Source: Pyropia yezoensis (taxonomy: Eukaryota > Rhodophyta > Bangiophyceae > Bangiales > Bangiaceae). From it: 64,000 nucleotides of DNA. The stretch lies in assembly GCA_009829735.1 (NCBI GenBank), contig CM020618.1, positions 29,612,894-29,676,893 on the forward strand. Reading direction: 5' to 3'. The first letter of the stretch is position 1; each line of letters opens with the position of its first letter. Below the pieces are notes generated by a model. The model did no database searches. It had not been told where the DNA came from and was given only the letters and a program-made list of their open reading frames with translations. Positions 38,250-48,231 of this stretch are shown here, piece after piece. The translations under genes and the position numbers were made by a program.

Positions 38250-40139
38250 ATGGCGGCCGCGACGCCGCTGACGGCGCTCGCCGCCCACCTGCGGCGGGGC
38301 TTGCTGCTCGGCCGTCCCCGCCTCGCACCCGCCCTGCTGGGTGGCTCCCCGCTTGGCGCCCCACCCGGCATCGCCGCCGCCCTCTCCCGCTTCCCAGCGG
38401 CCGCCGCCATCCACACGGTGGCACGGTCGGCGGCGACGCCCGCGGCGCCCCCGCCCGGCACGCTCCTCCGCCTCAACGCCATTGCCGACTGCCCCGGCGC
38501 GCGGCCGGCCGAGACGCGCGTCGGCCGCGGGCGGGGGAGTGGCTGTGGCAAGACGAGTGGCCGCGGCCACAAGGGCCAAAAGGCCCGCTCGGGGGGGAGT
38601 GTGCGGTTGGGCTTTGAGGGGGGGCAGACGCCCCTGTTCAAGCGCCTGCCCAAGCGGGGGGACCTCTACGACCGGTGCGTTTAGGGACACGGGATGGAGT
38701 GCTAGGTGGGGGGCGGAGGGGGGGGGGGGGTGATGGTGGAATGTGTGCGGCGACGAGGGAGGGGGAGGGGAGTCGTGTGTAAGATGGTGGAACTGGATGC
38801 GGGGCAGGCCTCTCGGGGAGTGCCGTCCACGAGACACCGGCGTCGTCGGGGGGCGTTTGTGGGGCACGGCAGAAGGGATTGGACGTGGGGTGGCTGATGC
38901 GCTGTAGCTTGGTGTGGAACTGCCGCCGTCCTGTGCCTGGCGCCCGTTGCCGCGCAAAGCGGTGGACGCCCGAAACGTTGTCTCTGACTCAATTCTCGGT
39001 GGGACCCTCTCTAAGCGCTCTTTTGCCTTGGGGCTGTCCCTTGGTCGCTGCTTTTCTCCCCACTCCTCCCCCTGCCTGCCTGTACCACCCGGGCGCCCTC
39101 TAGATTCGAGCGCATCCTTGCGCCCGTGTCCCTCTCCCGCATTCAGCGGCTCATCGACACTGGCCGCATCGACCCGAAAGAGCCCATCACCATGAGCGTG
39201 CTGTGGCGGTCTGGGGCTGTGCGCCGCATCCCGGATGGCGTGAAGCTGGTCTGCCGGGTATGTCTTTGGGTGGTGATTTTTGCTTCCGACCTTCTCGGTG
39301 GGACCTTGTGCCCATTTTGCTCTCAGTTATCAGCGCTCTTTTGTGTTGCACTTTCCAACCGCGCGACGTCTTTTCTAACACGCCGCCCGCTGGTGCTTTT
39401 TTCGCCTCTCACTGCTACGGCCTGTCGTTTCTTTGTTTTTGTTTTCTGGCAGGTGGGGGACTCGCTATCTGCTCCCTTGGACATTCGCGTCAGTGAGGCA
39501 TCGGTGGAGGCGGCGGCCGCCGTCCTGAACACGGGCGGCTCGTTGATGCTGGTCTACTACAATGCCCTTGGCTTGCGGGCATTGCTTAAGCCAGAGAAGT
39601 GGGCAGCGGTGGGCAAGCCGCTGCCACGATTCGTACGTTATGGAGGGTGACTGTGACTGGGGTGCATTGCCGCTGTGAGCCTGGCTGCTTTGCTCCAAAG
39701 GGGGCGCTTGTCTCCTGGTTGTCAATGCGGGAGTGGACCTGACCAACCCCCGTACGCTCCGTTGGCACGCCCCCCTTTTGTGGGTCTTGTCTGCCCCTGT
39801 GACTGGTCGTTATTTTTACAACCTCCCCGCGCCCCCTCACCCTCTGCGGCACAGGCGCGGCCACCACCCAAGCTGGCCTGGATGTACACCTCCCGAACCC
39901 CCGACGGTCTGCCGTACCGCCCCGTGTCCACCCCCGCCGACGTGCACGAGGCCGAGGTGTGGGCATCTGACGGGCTGGGCACCGCTCGCGAGCGGCGGGG
40001 CGTGCCCCCGCCGCGGCTCGACGCGGCGGCGGCCACGGCAGCCGCGGCGGCGGCCGCCGCACAAGGACCCCTCGAGTTGTTTGGCATCGCTCCGCCGCGA
40101 GGGGTGGACGCGGCGCTGCCAGCGTCCAGGGCACCCTAA
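38250..40139 (+). CDS. MRPL15: Mitochondrial large-subunit ribosomal protein uL15m (four exons)
   Basis: Exons are 38250-38674, 39104-39257, 39453-39632 and 39855-40139; joined they give 347 residues in frame. Introns start GTGCGT, GTATGT and GTACGT and end in CTAG, GCAG and ACAG. Residues 1 to about 75 are Ala/Arg-rich with no acids: a mitochondrial presequence. The uL15 signature follows ([27 protein letters not shown] ... [16 protein letters not shown]), then the mitochondrial extension ([59 protein letters not shown]), which matches animal MRPL15 better than bacterial L15. It sits in the mitoribosome near the central protuberance and is needed for assembly. Confidence 0.9.
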
Positions 40140-40458
40140 ATGGTTGCAACCTGCACGGCTTGGCCCCCACCCTTGTAAGTTGACGGCGAAGACATGTCGT
40201 CGTGTGGCAGCATGCCGGTTTAGTCAACCATCTTCGGTATCGCCCTTTGCGCGTGTTTAAAGAAAAAAAGAAAAGGAGGGGAATAGCCACAGGCCGCTGG
40301 GCTCAGCCGAGCCAGCATGCGCGCCCTCCCCCATTAGCCACAACCCCAGCCCACAGCCCAACGTCTCCTGTCGACGTCACCGCGCACACAGCACAGCACG
40401 CCCCGCCAGCACACCCCGACCCCCCCTGCCCGTACACCAGTCCATCAGTCCAGAGGTC
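40140..40458. terminator. Shared 3' region between convergent genes
   Basis: About 320 bp separate the uL15m stop (+) from the pentapeptide-repeat gene stop (-). It contains an A/G-rich tract (about 40260-40280, AAAGAAAAAAAGAAAAGG) that may aid 3' end formation. No further gene. Confidence 0.4.
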
Positions 40459-41482
40459 CTACCGACAACCCAGGCTCTCCCGCGAGTCCTCCCCCGTCAC
40501 GGGGTTGGTGCCCGCCAGCGTCTCGTTCTTGCACGCCGCGCGGGTGGCAAACTCCCCCATGTACACGTCTGTCCAGTCCGTATCCTTGAGGTTAGCCCCC
40601 ACAAACGTCGCGTCCGACAGGACCGCGTTGACCAGCAGCGCGCCCGTCATGTCGCTGCCGTCAAACGTGACGCGGTCGAGGATGGCGGACGTGAAGTTGG
40701 CGCCCGCCAGGTTAGCCTTGTACACGTACGACTTGGACATTTGGGTGCCGGTAAGGTTGGCACCCGATAGGTCCGCGCCAGTGAGGATGGCGCCTGAAAT
40801 GTCAAAGCCAGAAAGATCCGCGGCGGAGAGGGGGCACTCGCGCAGGTCCAGGAGGCTGTCGCGGGCGGCGTTGGCCTGGCCCATTGCGGAAGAAGATACA
40901 ATGCAGCTGTGAGGACGGAAACGCATCAAGCACGACAGCATCGTCCGCGCCACCCCGAACGCAGCAGCACGAAAGCAAACGGCAGTGACCGAGGGGGGCG
41001 CGAAAATTAAGGCGGAAGCGCAGGCGTCAGTGACCAGTGATCTGGGGCGATGCGGCAGTCATGTCTCCCAACAGCGCCGCCCATCAAGCACCACGCCAAA
41101 CACGGCGCAGCTCAACGTCCCCACTCGCAACCCCACACGCCAGCCATTGGCTTGCTCCTCTGATCAAGCCCCTACCTCCCACCCACCGCCCCCCACAAAC
41201 ACAAGCCGCCTCGCCACCCCCCAAGACCTCCTGCCCAACATACCGAGTCTTGTCCGTCCTGTCAATAGGCGGCAACTTGGGCGCCGGCAGCACCGCGTGC
41301 GCGGCTGTCGGCACACCGACACCCAGAGCCAGTGCAAGAACCGCGGCCGCCGCTGCCGAGCGCAGCGCCGTCCCCCGCGATGGCGGCGCAGCAGCCATGG
41401 ACGGGCGGGTGGCGGCGGGGGCATCAACTAGCCGCCGCCCGCCGCCGCCGCGGGTCAGCAGGGGGGCTGCAACAAAGGCCAT
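40459..41482 (-). CDS. Thylakoid-lumen pentapeptide-repeat protein (two exons)
   Basis: Exon 1 is 41482-41244 (donor GTATGT), exon 2 is 40906-40459 (acceptor TCACAG); the join gives 228 residues in frame. The N-terminus is a bipartite plastid signal: a Ser/Arg/Ala-rich transit part, then a hydrophobic stretch (AAAAAVLALALGVGVPTAAHA) ending in an AHA lumenal cleavage site. The middle is a right-handed pentapeptide helix (ADLSG-FDISG-AILTG-ADLSG-ANLTG ... ANLAGANF). The end GTNPVTGEDSRESLGC is shared with plant lumenal 15/17-kDa proteins of this family, whose exact role is not settled. The start at 41482 is chosen because it gives the best transit peptide; an earlier in-frame ATG exists at 41590. 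Confidence 0.8.
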
Positions 41483-41985
41483 GGCAACGGTGGGGGCGCA
41501 GGGGGGGGGGAAGCGTAGAAGAGAGGGCAAGGGGGGTGTGAGGCGGGTAGGGAGAGGGCGGCGACGGGCAGGGCGAGCTGTGGGTCGCACGGGAGGTGAC
41601 AGCGTGAAGTCTCAGGCGGGAGGGGATGCGCTCGTGCAGGGCTCCACGATAGGCTTGGGGCGCCCTCGATCTGCTGCGTGGCCGCATGGATCGGTCTGTC
41701 CGTCACTGGCGGCAAGCAGGGCAGATTGCATCTAGCTAGCCAGCAGATTTGCGTCTTGAGCCATGACACGTTGGCTCCGACACACGTCACTACATTAGTT
41801 GTAAGGACACTTATTCATACTTGCATATTGAGTGGCACGTTGTGAAGCTCGCGTGCGCACGGCATCGAAGGGCGGGCTAGACCACGCGCTCTCCACGCCA
41901 GCGATCTGCGACCTGCCCGCGCTATCATCTTGGCGGCCATTTCCCCTCGTGGTGACGCGCCACCTTTTCCAGTACGCCTGAAGTC
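41483..41985. promoter_or_regulatory. Divergent promoter of two plastid-protein genes
   Basis: About 500 bp separate the ATG of the lumenal protein (-) and that of the LON-domain protein (+). The region contains an ACGT-core word (ACACGTCACT near 41783) of the kind bound by bZIP factors, and an AT-richer part (41790-41845). No TATA box is obvious. Joint control is inference. Confidence 0.5.
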
Positions 41986-44054
41986 ATGGTTTGTAGAGGT
42001 TCACGCTCCTCGGCGCTGCCGGTGGTTGCGTTTGCAGTGGCGGCGGTGGCGGCGGCGGGGCCTGACGGCTGTCGGCGGCCCGTCGGTCGCACTGTGCTGA
42101 TCCGTCCAGCGGCCGGCTGCTGCCTGCCGCGACGGGCACCGACCCGGCGCTGTCGTCTGGGGATTTGGGCTACGCCTGTCGCATCAGCGGGTGGGGCGGC
42201 TGCGCCAAGGCCAGGAGAGGGGGAGGGCGACGCCGGGGGCGGGGGTGGGGAGGAAGACGGCGACTCCGCCGACGCCGACGCGGATACCGACTCTGCTTCA
42301 TCGCCCGACGCGGGCGCTGCGGCCGCCGCGTCGGACGACAGCGAAGGCGCGTCGTCGGTGCCGTTGGACGTTGCTGACGCGGCGGACGGGGCCGACCGCG
42401 AGGGCCCTGTCGCGATTGAGTATTTGAGGGAGGGGGTCAACGACGAGGCCGACAGTGGTGATGGCGACCTCATCCGCCTGCCCCTGTTCCCGCTGTCCAT
42501 GGTGTTGCACCCGGGGACTGAGGCGGTCCCGCTTCATATTTTTGAAATGAAGTTCCGGGTACGTTTGAGGGGAGCGGGGTGGGCGACTTTACGGAGGGGG
42601 GGTGCAGACCGCTTCGAGACGCTTTATGGGGACGTGGTGTGCAGGGGGCAGTGGGGCCGATATGAGCAACTTGATCTGGGGAGCGGCAGGACCGTGAAGG
42701 ATGGGTCAGTTGTGTTCGTGGACGAGAGAGGCCGTGATCGGCCTGGCGAACAGCGGTCCCCCAGCGGAGGCGTATTGATGAACAGTGCATCGGCGAGTAC
42801 CCATGAGTGGTGCCGAGTTCAGTGCACTGTAACTGGCGAGCGAGGGTGTTGGTGGCGAAGTCATTGCGCCGAGGCACTGACCCTGCATGGATTCCTGTGT
42901 TTTTTGGTGCCCGTGCCATCGACTGCCGGTTGCGGATTTGCAGCTGCTGTTTAACAGGATCAGTGATGGTGACAAGCGGTTTGGCATTGGTACGTAATGT
43001 GTCCTGCTACAGCTGTGCGTGGCTGCCCCCGGCCGTGTTTTGTCTGGTGCCCTGGTCGCTGCCTATTTTGAGACGGGTGGTGCGCGTTGCTTTCCTCGCG
43101 TGCGCGACTGACGTTTGTATTTCTCTTGTGGCTTACGCTCTCCGTCTTGGTCTGATTGCTCCCCACTTCCCCCCCCCGCCCTCTACCCTATGTGGTCCCC
43201 TCCTCTCTTTTGGCCCTACAGTTATGTACGACAAGGATGCTGGCACACTCGCTCGCTACGGCTGCGTAGCCGAAATGACTCGCATGGATAACCTGCCCGA
43301 TGGGCGGATGATGACCCTCTCTGACGGAGTCCAGCGCTTCCGTATCCTCAAGCTGGTGGACAGTGACCGGGACGAGCCGGGCGCTGGCGCCACTCCTTAT
43401 CTCGTCGGCCTCGTGCGGCTGATATCGGACGAGACGGCCACTGCTGCGCCTTCTACGCCGGCCGACAAGGCACCGCCACCTTCGGCATCCCCCGAAGCAC
43501 GTGCCGCAGAGACGCCTGATGACTTGGTCAAGGCCGCAGCCGCCGCGGACGCTGGCGACGCCACGCCCGCCGACGCCGCCGCCGCCGTTCCTGGCCCTCC
43601 GCTGACAAGTCTTGGCATGTGGCAGCTGGAGCGTAACGTATGGGTGGCGCTTCAGGACGTGCTGCGGCTGTCCAACAAGCTGTACGACAGGACCCTGGAG
43701 TTGAATGCGGGGCTGTTGGATGTGGCGCCACCCAACGCGCCCACCGACGCGGGGCTGCTGGACGCGGGCACGTCCCTGCCGGCCAACCTGCGTTCTGGCG
43801 TCGGCAGCAGCGGCGACAACACCGAGGAAGACGATGCGCGCGATGGGTCCACCGAGTCGGTGCCGGCCGCGCGGAAGCGCTCCGAGGCGTTCTCGTTTGC
43901 AGTTGCGGCCATCCTGGACCAGCCTCTGCGGGAGCAGCAGCGGCTGCTCCAGACGACCGACACGGGGGTGCGGCTGCGGTCGCTGCTGCGCCTGCTGGAT
44001 GCGGCCCGGCGGTACCTCGCGGCCCAGTCGCAGATCAAGGACGCGTTAAGTTAA
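41986..44054 (+). CDS. Plastid-targeted LON-substrate-binding-domain protein (three exons)
   Basis: Exons are 41986-42558, 42944-42989 (46 bases) and 43222-44054; the join gives 483 residues in frame. Introns begin GTACGT and end GCAG/ACAG. Residues 1 to about 65 are a transit-peptide-like stretch; an acidic Ala-rich linker follows to about 150. The LON N-terminal fold starts at IRLPLFPLSMVLHPGTEAVPLHIFEMKFR (about 163-191) and continues LLFNRISDGDKRFGIVMYDKDAGTLARYGCVAEM, then DGRMMTLSDGVQRFRIL. There is no AAA+ or Ser-Lys protease domain, so it is a stand-alone LON domain as in cyanobacteria and plant plastids. Function unknown; substrate or chaperone binding is likely. The C-terminal part is helical. 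Confidence 0.85.
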
Positions 44055-45756
44055 ACTGCAGGAGTGGGGGGGGGGCAAGAGGCGCCAGTCTCAGGGTTTG
44101 TAGAACTCTTGTTTGAGCGTGGACGTCGCACTCGCGGCGGGGGGTGAAAGAGTCGAACGTGTGGGCTGTTCCTTGGTCGTTTGTGTGGTACGTTTGTGCT
44201 CTCCTTTAGAGTGTATGGGCGTGGGGCAATGAGGGACAGATTGAGGCGGGACCTGCCAACGTAGGTGGCCACCTGATGGGAGCGGTGCCGATGCGAATAT
44301 TGAGACCAACGAGACGTGCAGCGGATAAAAGTTGGGCGCTGAAGAGCCGGGTGGTGACAGCTCACGCGCCTTGCGTCATCTTGATGCCTTCTACGTCCCT
44401 CGATAAATGTAGCTACAGCGGCTTGTGAACTATTCTAGCTAACATACACAGGTCGGGACGAGTGCAACGTGTGCGGGACCTTGCGCTCGACATCTGTGCT
44501 GGGCGGTCGAGGGAACAAGACGACAGACACCCCGCCGTGAGCAACTGCGGTGTTGCATAGGTATGCTATTTCTCATCCCAGACCAACGCGATATACCACG
44601 TGTCGTAAAAAGATGATTGATGAATAGGGTTTGGCCACGCACTTGGCCGTTCCCGGCTGTCTGGGCTGCACAGCGCGCGAGCACCCCACATGTATCTCGT
44701 GGAGATTTTTCCAGTTGAAGGGTGGCGGATCGTCGACTGTGGTTGGACGCAAGGGGCAGGCGGCCTGCCATTTAGTCCAGTGTCGTCCAGGCCCGACGAC
44801 CAAAACCGCGATCATCACGCCTGATCAATGACTAGACTTGCTCCACCGGTGGTGTGTGGCCACACTGTCAGGCGCGCCCCTCGCGAGACCTGCCCCCACC
44901 CTCATCCCACACTGTCCCAAAATGAAAGCCAGCTTGGTGTTGCCACCTTCCCATTGGCTGTTTCCCCATTGGTGTCTCCGATTGGAGAAGTTTGGTCGCT
45001 GCCAGCCAGCCTGGTCGACGTGGACGACGACGCCACGCGTGCCTCGTTTCGCCGTCCGCCATGTGGAGCATTAACACGTCTTTTGATTGGCTCCGTCGTT
45101 GAATCTGCGACCGTCGGCTCACCTGCGCGTGCCCACCTGGACGTGTGATGGAAGCTGCAGTGCCAATCGGCAGGGAATGGCGTGTCGCAGACTCCTGGTG
45201 ACGGATGGAAGGCCTCAGCGAAAATCAACCGACTTTCATGTCCGCCATCCACAGCTGGCCCCCCCCCCGACAGCGCCGTCCACAGGGTACAGCGCATGCA
45301 AGTGGCAGACGTGACCAGGCCCGAACCGGCACACGCCTTCTAGACGCATCCTTGTTATGGGCCCCACGGTTGGCCACGACCACACCCAACCCCCCCCCAC
45401 CACGCGCCTTTCGACGACGGGCCAGGCGCAGGGTGCCTGGCTCCTCACCAGGCTCACACTGACTGGGACACACAGACACAGGCGGGCAGCCGGGGCCCCG
45501 CGCCCTGCACCTCGACTCTGGCTGATTTTGGGTGGCTTGACGGGGGGGTGGTGGTGGTGTGGCGGCTCGGCAGGCCCTGCTCAAGCGAGGCCCCTTTCAC
45601 GTCAGGGGGGGGGGCGAAAGGTTCAGTCCAGGCGCAGGCAGGCCCTGGCGCGCTGCAGCACACCTGTCGCGCGCTGCGCCCATCCGCTCGCCGCGTGCTC
45701 AAGCTGGGCCACCCCACCCCACAACACCTGGTGATTCCACCTGTGTGGTGGCCGAC
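44055..45756. other. Intergenic DNA upstream of the bZIP gene
   Basis: From 44055 to about 44930 nothing is recognised. Between 44951 and 45090 ATTGG (reverse CCAAT) occurs four times, three within 40 bp, suggesting a CCAAT-factor cluster. From 45380 on the sequence becomes C-rich. No coding frame has protein-like content. Confidence 0.45.
44950..45092 (+). promoter_or_regulatory. Cluster of CCAAT boxes (reverse)
   Basis: ATTGG words occur near 44951, 44966, 44981 and 45086. They lie about 0.7-0.8 kb upstream of the TATA-like word at 45757, so they may be a distal element or belong to an unrecognised transcript. Confidence 0.4.
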
Positions 45757-45763
45757 TATTTAA
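45757..45763 (+). promoter_or_regulatory. TATA-like box of the bZIP gene
   Basis: TATTTAA is followed by a CT-rich leader of about 250 bp that reaches the ATG at 46037. Confidence 0.5.
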
Positions 45764-46036
45764 CCAGGTGGAAGCCACCTCTCCCTGCGCCCCAGTCCGC
45801 CCCCTCTCCCGCTCCTCCCCCCCCCCCCTTCTCCCTCTCTTCTTCACTCCCTCTCCCCGCGTGCGCACGCACCCTCACCTGCGTTCGTTCCGCTTTCCTC
45901 TCCCCACCGCCGCTGCCGCCGCTGCCGCCGCTGGTACCTCTTGTCCCCACCGCGCGCCGTGCACCCGACCCCGCTCGCGACGACCAGCTGTCCCACCCCC
46001 CCAACCCCCCCCCCCCCCCCCGGCGCAGGGGTCACG

Positions 46037-47488
46037 ATGTGCGCCACCAACGACCTTGGCCTGCCCCGCGCGGACCTGGAGCTGAGTGACCTGTGGGCGG
46101 CCGAAGCGGCGGGCAGCAGCAGCGCCGGCGGCGGCTACGTCTCGGATGGCGGCGCCGACGCGTTTGACGGGTGGGGGGCGTCGACGGCGACGCTCCCTGG
46201 CGGCAACCTCCCGTCGCTGGGGGGGGTGGTCGACGCGGGCCTCGCCTCGGACTCGTCGTCGATCGGCCTTACCTACCTCGTGAGCGGCAAGTCGGGGCTC
46301 GCCTCCCCGACGGCCATAGCGGCAGCGGCCGCGGCAGCGGTGGAGGCCGCGGCAGCCGACGCGACGGCGGCAGGCGTCGCGGCGGCGGCAGCCGCCGGTA
46401 CCGCGGAGGCCGACCCGTTTGCGCCCCTAGCCGCCGAAGAGCCGCAGTCGGTGGTGGTGTGCGCAGACCATTTTGACGTCACCCGCATGCCGCAATACTG
46501 CCCGCCGCCGCGCGTGGCCTCGACCGCCGTGGGCGGCGCGGCCCCGTCGGGAACGGCGAACAGCCGGGGGGGGTTGGTCATCAAGTCGGTGGCCAAGGTG
46601 GCGGCCCCGGCTCGGATACCCCCGCCCGCTGCTGCGCCAGCCGTGGTGCGGCCGCCGACCGCTACCCCCGCCCCCGTGTCGGCTGTTGTGCCACCGCCGC
46701 CGCCGCCACGCGCCCCAGCGGTGGCGCGGACGCCGGCGGCGGCGCGTGCCGTGCCGGTAGCGCGGCCACCTGTGCCAGTGGCGGGGCCGGCGCCGCCCGC
46801 GGCGGCCGGCGCGGTGTCGCCTGCCAAGGCGCGGCGGCCGGTCAAGGTGGAGGACTCGTCCTTTACCAGCCGCCTTACTCCTCCGCCGTCTGCCACGACC
46901 GCTGTGGGTCGCCGCACGGACGGGGCTGTGGCGGTCGCCGACGCGGATGTGGATGCGTGCAACGCAGTGGAGAGCGCCCGTCAAGAGGCCGAGGCATTGG
47001 CGCTGGCCGAGACCGAGGCCCGCCGCAAGGCGAAGAAGCGCAAGCGGCTGGCCGCCGAAGCGGCCGGCGGCGGCGGCGCCACTGCGTCACCGGCGCTTAA
47101 GCGCCGTCGCGCCGCGGGTGGTGCGACCGCCACTACCGCGGCCGATGATAATGCGTCGGTGTGTGGGGCGGCGAGCAGCGACGAGTCGGACGTGGACGTG
47201 GATATCCCCGCGGACGCGACGGCCAAGCAGGTTCGGTACCTCAAGCGGTTACAAAAGAACCGTGACAGCGCCTTTACGTCGCGCATCCGCCGTCGCCTCT
47301 ACACGGGGCTCCTTGAGCGGTCGCTGACGGCGGTGGAGGCTGAGAAGGAGCGGTTGCGCGCCAAAGTGTGCACCCTCGACACCAGCCTTCACGCGCTCGA
47401 GGCGGAGCTGGCCGTTTACCGTGCCGCTGCGGCCCCACGTCCGAGCAAGGCGGACGGAGGGCTAGGGGTGGTGTACGAGGCGGCTTGA
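46037..47488 (+). CDS. bZIP transcription factor
   Basis: The product has 483 residues and no intron. The first 390 residues are Ala/Pro/Gly/Val-rich with short acidic stretches, probably activation regions. Near residue 397 starts the basic region QVRYLKRLQKNRDSAFTSRIRRR, with the invariant N-x7-R pattern (NRDSAFTSR). A short zipper follows with Leu/Val about every seven residues (LLERSLTAVEAEKERLRAKVCTLDTSLHALEAELAV). A basic, nuclear-localisation-like tract lies at about 333-358 (RRKAKKRKRL, LKRRRA). It binds ACGT-core DNA as a dimer; targets are unknown. ATG 46037 is preferred to the in-frame 45941 because the latter would lie in the C-rich leader. Confidence 0.8.
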   Translation: MCATNDLGLPRADLELSDLWAAEAAGSSSAGGGYVSDGGADAFDGWGASTATLPGGNLPSLGGVVDAGLASDSSSIGLTYLVSGKSGLASPTAIAAAAAAAVEAAAADATAAGVAAAAAAGTAEADPFAPLAAEEPQSVVVCADHFDVTRMPQYCPPPRVASTAVGGAAPSGTANSRGGLVIKSVAKVAAPARIPPPAAAPAVVRPPTATPAPVSAVVPPPPPPRAPAVARTPAAARAVPVARPPVPVAGPAPPAAAGAVSPAKARRPVKVEDSSFTSRLTPPPSATTAVGRRTDGAVAVADADVDACNAVESARQEAEALALAETEARRKAKKRKRLAAEAAGGGGATASPALKRRRAAGGATATTAADDNASVCGAASSDESDVDVDIPADATAKQVRYLKRLQKNRDSAFTSRIRRRLYTGLLERSLTAVEAEKERLRAKVCTLDTSLHALEAELAVYRAAAAPRPSKADGGLGVVYEAA

Positions 47489-48231
47489 CCGGCGCGCGTC
47501 CGCGGGTGAGCGGCGCTGGACGGTCAAGCGGGTGTGGTGGGATGTGGCTGTTGGTGTGGCGTTGGTGTGTGTATGTATGACCGGAGGTTTGTATAGTGTG
47601 GGTGGGGTCCGCCGCTGGTGCGGCCCTGCTAGCTTTGTCGCGTACGTGTACAGTCTTAAAATATAAACAAAGGAGGTGATGAACTATAGTCAAGGCTCGG
47701 TTTTCTGTGACAGCGTTGTGTACCCCGCCGGAACAGTGCTTCTGCTTTGGAGACAGGTGAGTTAGATATATGTATTTCTTGTGCCGTGGTCGCTGCTGTG
47801 GATCGTACAGTTTGATATGTGGTCACGGCACCAACGTAGCCACCTTAAATAGACAAGCCGCCCCTCTGTGTCAGTGGCGTCAGAGGGAATCTATGAACGT
47901 TGCTCTTGTGACTATTTACAATGAACAAAAGCTGTGGGCACAGCACTCACGTTCATCTCTTGCTCTGGAAGGCGTAGGGAGCGCGTCGCAACGCAGCGAA
48001 CGTCGATAACGCGGCCGGCGTAGACAACGGAAAACAGACAGAGGGCGACAGAAAAAGAGTAAACCATTGCCAAAGTGCAGCACAAAAGAACAACAAAAAG
48101 ACAGCACACCCGAAGATGCCAGCCACGGACACAGCAGCTCCCACCCATCCATCCTCAGTCATGATCCGGGCACCCCCTTTTCCCCTCGAGTGACCCCACC
48201 CCACCCCCACCCACCCCCACCAAAAAACACA
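47489..48231. other. Shared 3' region between the bZIP and U2AF genes
   Basis: It holds an A-rich word (AAAATATAAACAAAGG near 47656) that may serve as polyadenylation signal for the bZIP gene. On the minus strand the right part is the 3' flank of the U2AF gene. No other gene is seen. Confidence 0.4.
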
